Assembly (NCBI RefSeq): GCF_009727055.1
Contig: NC_052358.1
Span: forward strand, 42,779,583-42,843,582
Direction: 5' to 3'
Source of the DNA: Benincasa hispida
Lineage: Eukaryota; Streptophyta; Magnoliopsida; Cucurbitales; Cucurbitaceae
DNA length: 64,000 nucleotides
The notes under the pieces were generated by a model, which had not been told where the DNA came from, searched no databases, and saw only the letters and a list, made by a program, of their open reading frames with translations. Made by a program: the position numbers and the translations under genes. Below, one piece after another: positions 33,217 to 45,047 of this stretch (its first letter is position 1; each line of letters begins with the position of its first letter).

Positions 33217-35150
33217 TGTTGGGTTGCATGTCCTAAAACTTGTAGTTTGTAAAGCTAAACATATTCTATTATCAATAAATACGTTATTCGATATTACTTC
33301 AATAAAGTTATTATTGAATCTATAAGCCTCCCATTTTAGGGATAAGACCAGGTAGATAGCTGGGACCTTATGGTGCAATAAAGAATTCAGGCCTACCTGA
33401 TTTAGGGATAGGAGAAAGGTTGTTCTCTTAAGTACTGAATCCAAGTCTTGAACAAGGTGTCCCACCCTCTCATTGGCCCGAGAGAGATCCGGTTTAATGA
33501 TTGGATCATAAACTAATTGTTCATTAGAAGACTAGTGAAACTTAAGGAGTAAGATGTAATATCGGGGGTAAAACAAACTATTGACCTAGCCATTGTTACG
33601 AACAACCAATGAAGGGTCGACTTACTGATTATGGTTAAATCAAGTGGACAAAAATATATCTACAGTGAGAAGAGTGCAACTATTAAGCTATAGTGGTGTG
33701 ACTTGATAGTTAACGAATTCTGATTAATTTGGTCTAAAGAGTTTTAGCCAATTAATCTTAAATCCTTGGAGCTCATGATCTGTAGATCCATAAAGCCCCT
33801 CTACTAGCTCGTAAAACATGAACATCTTAAATTAATAAATTGAGTGAATTTGGAATGATATCAATTTGTAGTGTTCAAATTAAATTTCAAATTGAAATAT
33901 TCAAATTGAAATTAGGGTTTGAATTTGAATAAGGTGTGTGAATTAATTTAATATTTGATATTAAATTATTATTTAATTAATTAAAAATCAAATTAATTTT
34001 CATTTTCAATTCAACTTGAGAAACGAAACTTTGATATTTTGAATTTAATTAATTATAAATTAATTAAATTAAATTTTAGTTGATTTTAGAAGTAATTAAA
34101 ATTAAAATTTAAAATAACAAAATTGAAAATTGGAGGAGTTAGTGGAAAAATCCACAAAACTCCAAGTAAGAGGTGTATCACCTCCAATTACACACCTTGC
34201 CCACTGAATTTCAGGTAATTGAAGTGTCAATGTTTCTGAACTTTAGTGCTTGCATGTGGATTAAATATAAAACCTTTTCAATTTGTAGATGTGATCAGGG
34301 TTTTTGCAACTGGAAAAGTTCTGCCTGCAGTGTTCTTCTTCTTGACAAAAACCCACTCTTTTTTCCTTCACAAATTGACTCCAATTTGAAGTTCCACCAC
34401 TCAAATTCAAGGTTGAGAATAGTAGAGAAGATCTGTTGGTAGTTCACTATTGAATTGGAGCTCGAATCACGTGAAGAGCAGCTTGGAATTAGGAGAATTC
34501 ATCAAAGATATGTAGTTTAAAAACCCTCTTCTAAACTTTCTGTCAAGCATACTTTTAGAACTCAAACTAAATGTAATTAGAATGCTTATTGATTTTGTTT
34601 GCTCCCATTGCACATTATCTTATCCTAACATAAAAATCATTTTGGGAGGGATTTGTAACTCTCTTCCCCTCTTTTATCTAAAAAACATGGTAGTGGGGAA
34701 GTTAGAAGAGAGGTTCTTCTTCTTCTTCTTAAAGAGTGTTTTTTTTTTCACAAATGAGAGATATAGAGAAGAGTTCTGTGAGAAAATTGAAACATATCTC
34801 TTCTTCTTAATACTCTTAAATCTCTCTCTTCCAAAAGTCAAAGCCCACAAAACTCTTGGATTCTCATCTAGAGAATACATAGGAAACATTCGTGATGGTG
34901 TCCTTGTTGACGGTTAGAGGGTTCGAGGTTGATCGTGACAAGATTCAGGAAAGGAATTTCGTGAAGAAGAGTTCTTTAAGAGTAAGGTTTCTTAAACCCT
35001 TTCTCTTTCTTGTTTTATATTTTAAGCATGCTACAATTATCTTTTAAATGCATAATCTATTTGTTTTTGCTGTAAAATTTATATTATGTAAATTTTGTGT
35101 ATTTGGTTCGATTCCACGCTTTCGCTCAAGGACCTTCATTGGTTCCTTCA
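33217..35150 (+). repeat. Second copia LTR, internally deleted
   Basis: It starts TGTTGGGTTGCATGTCCTAA, a copia LTR start, and ends GGTTCCTTCA at 35150 like the LTR end at 23689. Its upstream third is shortened relative to the 60532 LTR. No primer site follows 35150 and no target duplication was found at its edges, so the two LTRs may have joined by recombination. Confidence 0.7.
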
Positions 35151-36068
35151 CCAAGAAAGATGAGTAATCCCCTTCAAAAGTAACATACAAACTTGTTTTC
35201 ACTTTATAACATGTTTTGCCTTTTACAAACTTTCTTTTCATTTACTGTACACTTGGCTTTTACAATAGAAAACAAGAGTTTGGCAAAAAACTTAGGCATG
35301 CATTACTAGGTTGAGCTTTCAGTCACTTTACACTTATCACCTAGGCCTTCCGGGGTGAAAACAAATGTACAAGCCACATAATACAATTCTAAGCATGCAA
35401 GACCTAACTTTGTTAGACAAAGGACTTAGGCATGTATGAAAGATAAGAATTTTTTTAAAAACAGGCTAAAAATCATGATCACACTCTTCCAACATAATTT
35501 CATGCAAATCTAATCACAAAAAGGGTGCGTCATCAACCACTCATCATGACAAACGAAGCTAAAGAGCAAGCAAGCATATTAGGCACACAAACATTGTCTG
35601 AGCACAGTACTTAAGAACCCTAAGCTATCACATCATACCCCACCAACAACTTAAAATCATATATTATTCCCAATGTATCTCTAATCTAAGCCCAATAAAA
35701 TAAAGGAGTCAAGGGAATAGAAAACTTCCCATGTTGACGTTTTCGCACACAGGATGGTCGTATGAGGGCTGCACTTAAATTGATTTTCTTCTTCTTTTAG
35801 TGCACAGGAAAAAAACCTACAAAAGAAAACAAGAAGTTCAACTAGAAAGCAGTAAAGAAAAGCTAAATTTTATCACTTGGCTCCCTCCAGGAAGGGCAAA
35901 TTTTTGTGTCGGTTGCTCGAGATGACCTGCCCCCTATCAAGGCTCAAAAAAATTATCGTATGTCACACCTCGCCCCAGACTACCCTCTGAGCCTAGGAGA
36001 GGGCATGACCGCAGCAGTTATCAACCCTTTTGTTGACACTTACTGCCTAATAACTCTTGCAGAAAATA
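35151..36068 (-). other. Leader of a minus-strand LTR element
   Basis: On the minus strand this follows the primer site at 36069-36079. It has no protein domain that I recognise. The 66-residue open stretch at 35906-36106 on the plus strand crosses the primer site and is not a gene. Confidence 0.45.
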
Positions 36069-36079
36069 CTCTGATACCA
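36069..36079 (-). promoter_or_regulatory. Primer binding site, initiator tRNA-Met type
   Basis: The minus strand reads TGGTATCAGAG and adjoins the LTR edge at 36081. Such a site is used by copia elements and by gypsy chromoviruses. A chromovirus is possible here but unproven. Confidence 0.75.
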
Positions 36080-36578
36080 ATGAACGTTCAACAACGAATT
36101 GATTAAGTCAAGGAGAGAAACAACAACGGATTAAGTAGGCCCATTTAATTACAATAATGTAACGTTTATACAACTCCAAGACTTAACAACAAAGTCCACA
36201 ACAATAACTGTAAAACCCTGGAAGTGTAATCGTGGCTTGTGGCAGACCTTGACCTTAGCAGCACCCTGGAACTCCTCACCTTTCTGTACCTGGGAAGAAA
36301 AATATGAAATAATAGAATGAGCTTCACAAAGCTCAATGAGTGGTAAGCAATTTCTAGAGTCTATTTCAACTCATAAATAACAACCATATCACAAATACGA
36401 GGTTACAATCAAACCTCAGCCTCAACTTCTATCTACGCGCACGATAGATAGCTAAACTGATAACTAACTAGAATAAGTATGCTGTCTATCTACACACACG
36501 GTAGATGTTTAACATACAATATCATAACCACAATATCAACCTATGTGCACATAGCTCTTCCTATCATGGGCTCAGAAA

Positions 36579-36838
36579 CTAGGCCCATCGGCCCTCTGAC
36601 CATCCCCTTTCAAGGATTCTCTATCCCACAGGCTCAGACATTAAACTCCTCAGTCCCCTGATCATCCTGTAAGGATTTACTCTAGGCTCAGGTTCTAGGT
36701 CCTTAGACCCCCTTACTATCCCATTTCAAGGATTCTCTATCCCACAGGCTCAGGCACTAGACTCTTCGGTCCCTTGACTATCCTGTAAGGATTCACTTTG
36801 GGCTCAGGTTCTAGGTCCTTAGACCCCCTGACTATCCC
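36579..36838. repeat. 116-bp tandem repeat, two copies plus part of a third
   Basis: Units start CTAGGCCCATCGG (36579), CTAGGTCCTTAGACCC (36695) and CTAGGTCCTTAGACCC (36811), so the period is 116 bases. Each unit is itself two related halves built on GGCTCAGNNNCTAG, followed by a GGTCCC-like block and an ATCCTGTAAGGATT or ATCCCNTTTCAAGGATT block. Confidence 0.88.
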
Positions 36839-37689
36839 AACATCATACATATCCTACAACATATTAATTTACAATATGCTCAAAATAACAAGGGAAGAAA
36901 CCACTCACAGTGAGTTTTTGAGAACTTTCTTCGCAGTTCACCTGGTTTCCCTGGTTCTATCGTTGGACCCTATTTCCGATTTAAGTTTAGATTACTAATA
37001 CTTCCGGGCCTTATCTCAAGAAATTTCCTTCTTCAAAAATGTGTTAAAATGTCTCTATAATACCTTAAAGTTTCGCCTTCAAATTATTTGGTGAAAGTTA
37101 TGAGTCTCAAATTTATTCCTCCTGGCCCAACTGTCTCCTCACTGGTGAGCACCTCATGGTTTTCCTTGATTTTGACAGAATTAGAGTTAGCATTTCGTTG
37201 AGCCCTCACACAGAAACTACACTTAATTTAGAAGCTTTTGGTTCAAGAATCATCTGATTTGCACGAGTGGTTTGGAAGAACTTCTTGTTTGAATTTGGTC
37301 TTTCACGTCTGTCCGTACAGTTCTGTTTCCTCCGCGTCTTTGCTTGTATTAACTTGATGTGTAGGTCGAAGTGGGGCGTCCTCCCTTTTTATAGGCGTTC
37401 AACACCCTCTTTGTCCGACACCTCCTCGTCCAAGTTTTTTCCTTAGCGATTGCTAACTTCCAGCCTTCTCCACCTCCTACTTGAGGTGTCTTCACCTCAC
37501 ACCATCAACGCAACTTTTGATCAATGCAACTTTGGGTGTCCTTCTCCTACATAGCCAATGCATGGGGCTTAATTTTGCATGTCTCCTCATGCACCCACCT
37601 TAAATCCTTAAGGATTAAGACTCCTTCCTAGCAAGACACATGTCTGATGACATCCTCCATATGAGCTCATCCTTCATATGAGTCCACAA

Positions 37690-38470
37690 ACTCTTGGATG
37701 TTCAACGCATTGTATGCCATCAGCGCATAGTTTGCCATCAACGCATAGTCTATAATCAACGCATAGTGTAATCATCAACGCATAGTATGCAATCAACGCA
37801 TAGCAACCCTTGGTTTTCAACACAGCACCATCGCAACCCAACTTACTCAGTCATCGTAAGCCTTAACCATCGCAAGAGCCAGCCACCATGTGTCCAACCT
37901 AGCCCATCGCATGGCCTATGTCCAACGTTACCATCATGCATGCACTCGTCAACTTCCAACGCATAGCATGGTCGCATGGCCTCGACGTATAGGAAGGTTT
38001 CTTAGCATCAACGCATAGCTCGCTCATCATCGACGCAAAGCTCGTTTGGCATCATCGCATGGCCGTTTGGCATGAACGCATAGCTCGCTTGGCATGGGCG
38101 CTTGGCATCGACGTATGGGACACTTGGCCGTATCGACGTATAGGACACTCGGCTGTATCAACGCATAAGACACTCGGCTGGTCCAACGCATCCATCGGGG
38201 ACAACACAACCCTCGCGTCTGGGCATGACCTCACACCCTCGCCTACCCTCGCGCCATACCAACGCATCACCCTCGGATGCCTTCCTTCAGCCGTATGGAC
38301 GCATTCCACCACGTCCAACGTATGCAACACATCCATTAAGCCTATGCTTTGGTCTAACCTCTAAGAGCAGCGCATGCGTCATTCCTACTTCAACTTCTCC
38401 CTTTACCCAAGTAATCTTTCCAAGATCTTATGGCCAACGCATAACAATGCCTATTCCAACACTTAGTCCA
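37690..38470. repeat. AACGCAT-rich degenerate repeat tract
   Basis: Short units of about 17-20 bases built on ATCAACGCATAG recur many times, for example CATCAACGCATAGT, AATCAACGCATAGC, GTATCAACGCATAAGACACT and GTCCAACGCATC. The tract is unusually rich in CpG for this AT-rich window. Confidence 0.8.
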
Positions 38471-38700
38471 ATTTCCTCAATTAAAGCTTAACTCAAAGCT
38501 ACTCAAGGAAAATCTACTCAACACTTAGAAATTTCCTTCACTTCAACATAGGATTTAACTTTCACTTAGTTAATTTCCTTAACCACCTACTTAAGTAGGA
38601 AAAATGGAAATTTGGGTTCCACATCGTATTTCTTTGGTCCCTTCTTGGATGAGTCCATATAGCCCGATAAGGCTATACGGCTTCTCATCTTTTGAAGAGA

Positions 38701-39708
38701 ACTAGACATGTTGAATTTGTATTTTTTTTTTTAATTAGGCAAAAAAGGTAAGACTCAACTGACCTAAAAGAGTCGAAATTTAAAAAAAAGATTCAACAAG
38801 CTCATGAGGACTAGGGGAGGAAAATTAAAAAATATACAAAATACCAGGAGTTAGAACGGGGCGAGGTCTTTCGATCTCTAACTCTATCACTTGAATGTCG
38901 TCAGATTTAGGCTCCAGATCCTCCTTAGCCTCACAAACTGAGAAGCATGCCGTGATGTCCTCATCAACACTTGAGTAGTAGAATTCCACAAGGAACTTTG
39001 CCTCCGAGGTACAGACGATGGAATGCTCTGGCACACTCTTCAAACTCTACATGACCTCTGTAAGCTAGGCAACATAGTTGGTCATACTTTGCAGGTGAGC
39101 TTAAACGTCCTACTAAAACTGAAGAGAGCTATTAGTAAGTTTAGAAATTAAGAACTCTAAAGTCATACCTGGACACGAATTTCCAGGAAGTGGTTCCTTC
39201 TCCTCCACCGTGTCAACACGGACTACCTCATTCCTTTGGGCCTCCGGGAAGTCAAAGAAATGGTCTAGCAATGGCTCGTTTGGACTCCCAACTAAAGTTG
39301 CAAGTTGAGCATCAAGGTCACTCAAACTTTGCAAGTCAGCTACAGCCTATGCCTTGGGGCAAAGAATTTCGTGTTGGAAGCGTTCAACTCTACTGCCTAT
39401 GGAGGGTGTCCAGTTAAACCTCAAAAGTACTGTTAGCAAGCTCCAAAACTAAAGCCTCTAAAGACTTACCTAACCCTAAAGATTGAGCATGAGTCGACTT
39501 GTGGGGTGCTGTGAAATCTTGGTTGTCTAAGCTTTGCTGCCATTCTGAGTATCTATGGTCAAAGGACTCCTCCCACAATGAATCATGAGGCTCGTAGTCA
39601 AAATGACCATAATACCCTTCTCAGAATGACCATGTAGTACTGGACTACACTGCAACCTCGAGCCTGCTGCCTCTGCTTGCTGCGAACTTCACTCCATCAC
39701 GTGGCCAA
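38701..39708 (-). other. Unassigned DNA with two short minus-strand open stretches
   Basis: Open stretches at 39043-38825 (72 residues, acidic) and 39334-39113 (73 residues) look like decayed protein-coding DNA, but no family is recognised. The region directly adjoins the LARD insertion. It would lie just inside the Athila-like element whose leader and LTR continue at 49837-53274, so it may be that element's interior. The last five bases are the target duplication GCCAA. Confidence 0.35.
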
Positions 39709-41071
39709 TGATAACTTGTAGAAATACAAGTTATTTATACTGTTTTATTTAGATATGCGGTTAAAAGAGAGGAAAGTTACGTCAATTGTATGAAAATTGG
39801 CTAAGAAATGCAATAATTATAAATTTTCATCAATACACCCACTGACACCATTGCAATGGTAGAAAAGAATATTTCAAGTCTGTTTTGCAGGAAATCAAGT
39901 CACTGTATGCATTCATGGCTCAAGAGAAAAAGATTAACACATCTATGTCCCATTGCGTCCATCATTCAAGAATGAATAAACGATCAACGCAATGACAGCG
40001 CATGCGACAATCGATCAAGAGCTTTGCAATCAATGAAACTTCAACCACATGCGGTAATAAAAAACAACACCTCATGCGAGCACATGATCGAAAGATGCAA
40101 ATAAGCAATGCAATCGCGGTGGATTTTGACATGTGCACAACTAACCATTGTGCATTTTCGACGGATTGATTGCATAACGAAGGAATATTTATTCCACCAT
40201 TTTCGAAATTTCCATAACAATAAAGTGGGGACCACACGGCAGAGAGTCAGAGCATTCATCTATAAAAACCTTCAGAGAATTCACTGAAAAATATACTTGA
40301 TACGATGCTATTTTGATATTTTTATATTGAGCGAGAGGCTGATCTGAGTGCTGATCGGAGAAGATCCGGGAAGAAAAGAAGCAAGGTCGAGAGGTGAGTC
40401 TCAGGGAAAATCATTCCAAATCCCCGTTGTGAAGCTCTGTACCTAGATCAACTCTACCAGTTGAGTAAGCCTGAGAGGGACGCTCATCCTTCCATTCACT
40501 CCATACGCTGGCAAACGATTTCTCCATCCAGATCTGTGTCAAGACGTTGGCACTCTTCTGTATTTGTTTCTATCTCTATCATCAATTGTATCTCATCTTC
40601 TTAGTCTAAATCATTCACACCATGTATCAGACGCTTGATTTTATAATTAAATGTCATGATCATTTTCATCTCCATATTTCTGTCTACTTCCGTTCCTCCA
40701 TTAATAGTTTTCTCCACGATATTTTCTTAATCCCTTGGTAATGAGAATGAATTAAACAAGTAAATTAATCTGTGCTAAAGAAAAGAATATGTTTAGCTAA
40801 AGCATGCTAAATGGCATCTTCACCTGTGAGAGCAGAAGTGAAGATGCCATTCTACCTGTCGAGAGAAGGTTAGAAGAATGCATTAACTAAAGCGAGAAGT
40901 ACTTCTGGAGATGGAAGTAACCTTGCGTTCATTACGTTTATCCTTGTTTCACCACAGAGATGTGGGAACACGGTCGATGACCGAGAGGTGTACGTCAAGG
41001 GAAAGCGGAACCGTAGTTATATCTTTAACACAATTAATGTACTTGCGATATTTGTACTAATTATCTTTTCT
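39709..41071 (+). repeat. 5' LTR of the LARD element (visible part)
   Basis: It starts TGATAACTTGTAG at 39709 and is visible to 41071, where the gap begins. By alignment with the 3' LTR about 480 more bases are expected, ending near 41555. A TATA-like TATAAAAACC at 40261-40270 is the probable promoter. This part, with about 170 surrounding bases, is missing from the 3' LTR. Confidence 0.87.
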
Positions 41072-41896
41072 NNNNNNNNNNNNNNNNNNNNNNNNNNNNN
41101 NNNNNNNNNNNNNNNNNNNNNNNNNNNNNNNNNNNNNNNNNNNNNNNNNNNNNNNNNNNNNNNNNNNNNNNNNNNNNNNNNNNNNNNNNNNNNNNNNNNN
41201 NNNNNNNNNNNNNNNNNNNNNNNNNNNNNNNNNNNNNNNNNNNNNNNNNNNNNNNNNNNNNNNNNNNNNNNNNNNNNNNNNNNNNNNNNNNNNNNNNNNN
41301 NNNNNNNNNNNNNNNNNNNNNNNNNNNNNNNNNNNNNNNNNNNNNNNNNNNNNNNNNNNNNNNNNNNNNNNNNNNNNNNNNNNNNNNNNNNNNNNNNNNN
41401 NNNNNNNNNNNNNNNNNNNNNNNNNNNNNNNNNNNNNNNNNNNNNNNNNNNNNNNNNNNNNNNNNNNNNNNNNNNNNNNNNNNNNNNNNNNNNNNNNNNN
41501 NNNNNNNNNNNNNNNNNNNNNNNNNNNNNNNNNNNNNNNNNNNNNNNNNNNNNNNNNNNNNNNNNNNNNNNNNNNNNNNNNNNNNNNNNNNNNNNNNNNN
41601 NNNNNNNNNNNNNNNNNNNNNNNNNNNNNNNNNNNNNNNNNNNNNNNNNNNNNNNNNNNNNNNNNNNNNNNNNNNNNNNNNNNNNNNNNNNNNNNNNNNN
41701 NNNNNNNNNNNNNNNNNNNNNNNNNNNNNNNNNNNNNNNNNNNNNNNNNNNNNNNNNNNNNNNNNNNNNNNNNNNNNNNNNNNNNNNNNNNNNNNNNNNN
41801 NNNNNNNNNNNNNNNNNNNNNNNNNNNNNNNNNNNNNNNNNNNNNNNNNNNNNNNNNNNNNNNNNNNNNNNNNNNNNNNNNNNNNNNNNNNNNNNN
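41072..41896. other. Assembly gap (825 N)
   Basis: The gap should contain the rest of the 5' LTR, the primer binding site and the N-terminus of gag. Apparent open stretches across it are artefacts of N translation. Confidence 0.97.
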
Positions 41897-41919
41897 AGCA
41901 ACTGATATAGCTGATAATA

Positions 41920-42933
41920 ATGACAATGCGGCTCTCGCAGGAAATCAAGGGGCAATACGGCCAGCGCAAGATCCAGTTTTCCTTGCTGCTGCAAGGTGAA
42001 GACCCACTTGCCCACCTGACGAGCTTTGTCGAGATGTGCGGCAACTTCTCAATACCTGGCATTACCCCTGAGGGTATTAGATTATATCTCTTCCCTTACA
42101 CCTTGATGGATGAAGCCAAGAGGTGGGCTCACTCACTAAAGCCAAACGAGATTACTTCATGGAATCAGCTGGTTGAACGGTTCATGAAGAAGTTCTTCCC
42201 ACCGGCTGTGAACGCAAGGCGACGGAAGGATGTGCTGAACTTTGAAGAAATGGACAATGAGACCTTGAGCACCGCCTGGGTACGATTTAGGATACTGGTG
42301 AAAAATTGTCTGCATATCGGGATACCCGATTGCGTCCTGATGGAGACATTCTATAATGGCCTGAACAGATCAACGCAGGCTGTTGCGGACGCCTCCGCGT
42401 TAGAAGGTTTTATTGATAAGACGTATATCGAGGCCAAGATCATCCTTGACCGCATGTCGCGAAACATGGATGACTGGATTGATGATGGTAATGGAAGCAG
42501 AGGCTCCGAAAGAAGAAAGAATGAATCTGCCATTGTCCCTGCAGAGACAATGACGACTTTGGCCGCACAGATGGCGGCAATGACCTCTATACTCCAATTG
42601 ATGGCAATCAATCAAGGAGCTATCCCCCAACAATCAGCGCAAACCGTTGCGTCGGCTCAAGTGGCCGCAATCAGTTGCTTTAATTGTGGAGGGGCTCATG
42701 TAGCAGAAATGTGTCCATCGAATATCCAGCAAGTATGTGCCATCCAGAACAACCCCTTTAGCAACACATATAATCTTGGTTGGAGGAACCATCCTAACTT
42801 CGATTGGGGAGGGAATCCTAACCAAGGAGGGCCAAGCAACCATCAGGGTGGCAATTCTGGGAATCGGGGAAACCCTCCTCCCTTTCACCATAATTTTAAT
42901 CAAAGGCAACAAAGGAAATCGCATAATCAGTAA
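41920..42933 (+). CDS. Athila-type gag of the LARD element
   Basis: This is a 337-residue open frame that continues upstream into the gap, so the Met at 41920 is not the true start. Capsid part: LTSFVEMCGNFSIPGITPEGIRLYLFPYTL, AKRWAHSLKPNEITSWNQLVERFMKKFFP and METFYNGLNRSTQAVADASALEG (seen as adjoining blocks). The zinc knuckle CFNCGGAHVAEMC is complete (CX2CX3HX4C). A Gly/Asn-rich tail follows and ends in a basic stretch at TAA 42931-42933. Compared with the gag at 4562-5692 it is unbroken, so purifying selection or a recent origin is possible. It would bind and package element RNA. Confidence 0.88.
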   Translation: MTMRLSQEIKGQYGQRKIQFSLLLQGEDPLAHLTSFVEMCGNFSIPGITPEGIRLYLFPYTLMDEAKRWAHSLKPNEITSWNQLVERFMKKFFPPAVNARRRKDVLNFEEMDNETLSTAWVRFRILVKNCLHIGIPDCVLMETFYNGLNRSTQAVADASALEGFIDKTYIEAKIILDRMSRNMDDWIDDGNGSRGSERRKNESAIVPAETMTTLAAQMAAMTSILQLMAINQGAIPQQSAQTVASAQVAAISCFNCGGAHVAEMCPSNIQQVCAIQNNPFSNTYNLGWRNHPNFDWGGNPNQGGPSNHQGGNSGNRGNPPPFHHNFNQRQQRKSHNQ

Positions 42934-43020
42934 CCCTCATCTTCAAACACCTCTAGAAGCTCATTGGAGGTCCTGCTAAAATAGAACATGGATAAAAATA
43001 ACGCAGTGATGTAGACGCAG

Positions 43021-43245
43021 GCGTCTTCAATTCGAAATTTGGAGATTCAAGTGGGGCAGCTGGCTTCTGAACTTAGAAATAGAGCACCTGGAACGATGCC
43101 CAGCAACTCCGAAGCCCCTAGATCTCATGGAAAGAGCAATGTCCCTGAAGACATTGGGCAGGCAAGCTGGACCGCTTACAGAGGTGTGGATTGTGCACAT
43201 TCAAAGAAAGTCATCTTCCGGTCCATATCTCACATCTATGTTTAA
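43021..43245 (+). pseudogene. Remnant of gag-protease linker
   Basis: SSIRNLEIQVGQLASELRNRAPGTMPSNSE is seen (in part from 43039), the same block as in the minus-strand element at 4598-4400. After about 45 residues the match ends, and no protease active site follows. This is the point at which pol was lost. Confidence 0.75.
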
Positions 43246-44124
43246 ATGCTTTCTTTAATTTCTGTCTTTATGGATTTCTGAACTTTGTCTTTTACTACTT
43301 CATTTAATTTGTTTCATGACTTTATGCATTTATTCTTCAATTAACTTTCTTGCATTTATTTATGTGTTTTGTTTAATTCCATTAACTTTTTTGTATTTAA
43401 TGTGTTATTCCTTAACGTGGTGAATGATTGTTGAATAAGAAGAAAATGATTGCCGCAAGGTCTTTATTGCTTGCGTTGATGAAAAAAATAATAATAATAA
43501 TAAAAACAAAATTTTAATAAAACAATCAACATCCAGTATGCATTGCGTTAATGAGTGCATCTTGACAACAAAAAACACTTTGTGTTCATCCAATTCAAAT
43601 GCATTGCGTTGAGGAGTGTGTTGCGCTCGTATGTGTTCTTTGCCCATCCTTAGCAAAAATGCACTATGTTGAGGTAGTGTTGCGCNNNNNNNNNNNNNNN
43701 NNNNNNNNNNNNNNNNNNNNNNNNNNNNNNNNNNNNNNNNNNNNNNNNNNNNNNNNNNNNNNNNNNNNNNNNNNNNNNNNNNNNNNNNNNNNNNNNNNNN
43801 NNNCCACCTCCTCGACCCTCCCACTACACCCAATCAAAGCAAAATTCATCTCTTTTGCCCAACTAAGAAGTTAATCGCTTCAGCCTTCCAAGGACATGTG
43901 AAATTTGCAGGCTGAAAGAGAGCACGATCTGGCAAATTCATAACATGTAGGAGTCGCGAAGACCCAGGCCTTTTAGTAGCTCGAGGTTGCTCACCGCTCG
44001 ACTAAGATCGAGCTTATAGACCATCAGGCCCAACCATGAATAGCGGCCAGGTTTTCCTTATGGCGTCTTGGAGTGATTTCTGACTATCTGGCATCCGACT
44101 GCGATCAGTGTTACTTGCTTCATT
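43246..44124. other. Non-coding stretch where pol would be expected
   Basis: No protein domain is present. It contains a roughly 60-bp degenerate tandem repeat (43540-43685) running into the gap at 43686-43803 (118 N). The remainder up to 44124 has no recognised feature. Confidence 0.6.
43540..43685. repeat. ~60-bp degenerate tandem repeat entering an assembly gap
   Basis: Units start at 43540 (GCATTGCGTTAATGAGTGC), 43601 (GCATTGCGTTGAGGAGTGT) and 43661 (GCACTATGTTGAGGTAGTG). The array probably continues in the N run at 43686-43803 and would explain why it did not assemble. Confidence 0.75.
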
Positions 44125-44276
44125 TTGCAAAAAGAAACCCTAGCTTTTGCACACCGAGCTTTCTTCTTCCCAGAACCCTACCGATTTTCCAGCTTCCTTT
44201 CACTCAATAATCTATGGCAGACCAAACTTCCCAGCCTTTCGCTTCACCTTCAACACCTTCATCAGCCTAACTCTCC

Positions 44277-45047
44277 ATGCAAGAGCCAGCATTTCTTATT
44301 GCCAGTCGCCGTCTCGCTGCCCAACCACACACCGTTCCTCGAATCGCTGGAAGACCCCGACGAAACCCTCTAGCAGCCAAGCCAGTCTTATTCAAAAGAG
44401 GGCAAAGTTCTGGGAGCACCCCACTCCCAACACCAGCAGTCTCCACTAAAAGTGAGAAGAAGAGGCAAGATGACAAGGAGGTGTTTAGGAGCATTATGAG
44501 TAACCTGGACAAAGGAGGTGGATTACGTTAGGCTGGGGTTGTAAACCAACCACTACTTACGGAGGAGGTGACGGTGGAAGAGACAGAGGAAGTGGTGGAA
44601 AAGAAGACAAGGAGAAGCACTCTGGCTATAATGGATCCTAAGGAAACTACGCAAGTAGAATCCTATGAAGGACCCATCAGAGTTGCGTTGGAGGAAGTCG
44701 CGGCAGAGAAGAAATCAGAGGTGGAAGAGGAGAAAAAGAAGAAAAAGAAGAGCAAAGGAAAGAAGGTTGGAGAAGATGAGTCATCCCATCATCGCAAAGC
44801 AGAGAAGAAAATCAAAGAGAAGAAGAATGAAGATGAGGAGGCTAGAGAGAAGAAGAAGCAAGAAAAGAGTGAGAGAAAAGAACGCAGGCGTGAAGAAAGG
44901 CGCCTGAAGAAAGAAGAAAAAAGAAAGAAGAGGGCTGCAAGCCCAGAGAAGGACAGAGAATCCACCTCCGTAAGGGAGGACAAGGGGGAATCAGCTCAAC
45001 TTTCAGAACTAATGCAACCTGAAACAACGCAAACGGTTGCAACTTAA
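44277..45047 (+). pseudogene. Lys/Glu-rich N-terminal part of the transposon-protein ORF
   Basis: Two adjoining open stretches, 44277-44531 (84 residues, RRNPLAAKPVLFKRGQ) and 44568-45047 (159 residues), are separated by a stop. The second is very rich in Lys, Glu and Arg, with runs such as EEEKKKKKKSKGKK and ERKERRREERRLKKEEKRKK, and is predicted to be helical or disordered. Highly charged leaders of this type precede the 'putative plant transposon protein' domain in other plant elements (established by general knowledge, not checked here). No enzymatic motif is seen. Confidence 0.55.

Larger units (their letters stand above)
36081..38700 (-). repeat. Long LTR of an unassigned minus-strand element
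   Basis: The inner edge is the TG at 36081. The outer edge is not fixed; the repeat-like sequence fades near 38640-38700. It includes 116-bp tandem repeats (36579-36838), a TATA-like TATAAAAAG on the minus strand near 37393, and a long AACGCAT-rich part (37690-38470). Open stretches at 38027-38491 follow from this repeat and are not genes. No matching second LTR was seen. Confidence 0.55.

Noticed and set aside
34582..34917. 111-residue plus-strand ORF
   Set aside because: It lies within the copia LTR, consists of low-complexity Phe/Leu-rich text and has no domain.
37690..37860. CRISPR-like array of ATCAACGCATAG units
   Set aside because: Units vary, spacers are only a few bases, and the context is a plant LTR.
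38027..38491. Overlapping ORFs on both strands
   Set aside because: They arise from the AACGCAT repeat tract and share its periodicity.
40988..42062. Several ORFs of about 290-330 residues around 41000-42060
   Set aside because: They exist only because the N run is read as open; the real part is the gag beginning inside the gap.
41920..42933. Viral envelope or host gene reading of the LARD ORFs
   Set aside because: Gag capsid wording and a retroviral-type zinc knuckle are clear, and no signal peptide or membrane segment is seen in the other ORFs.
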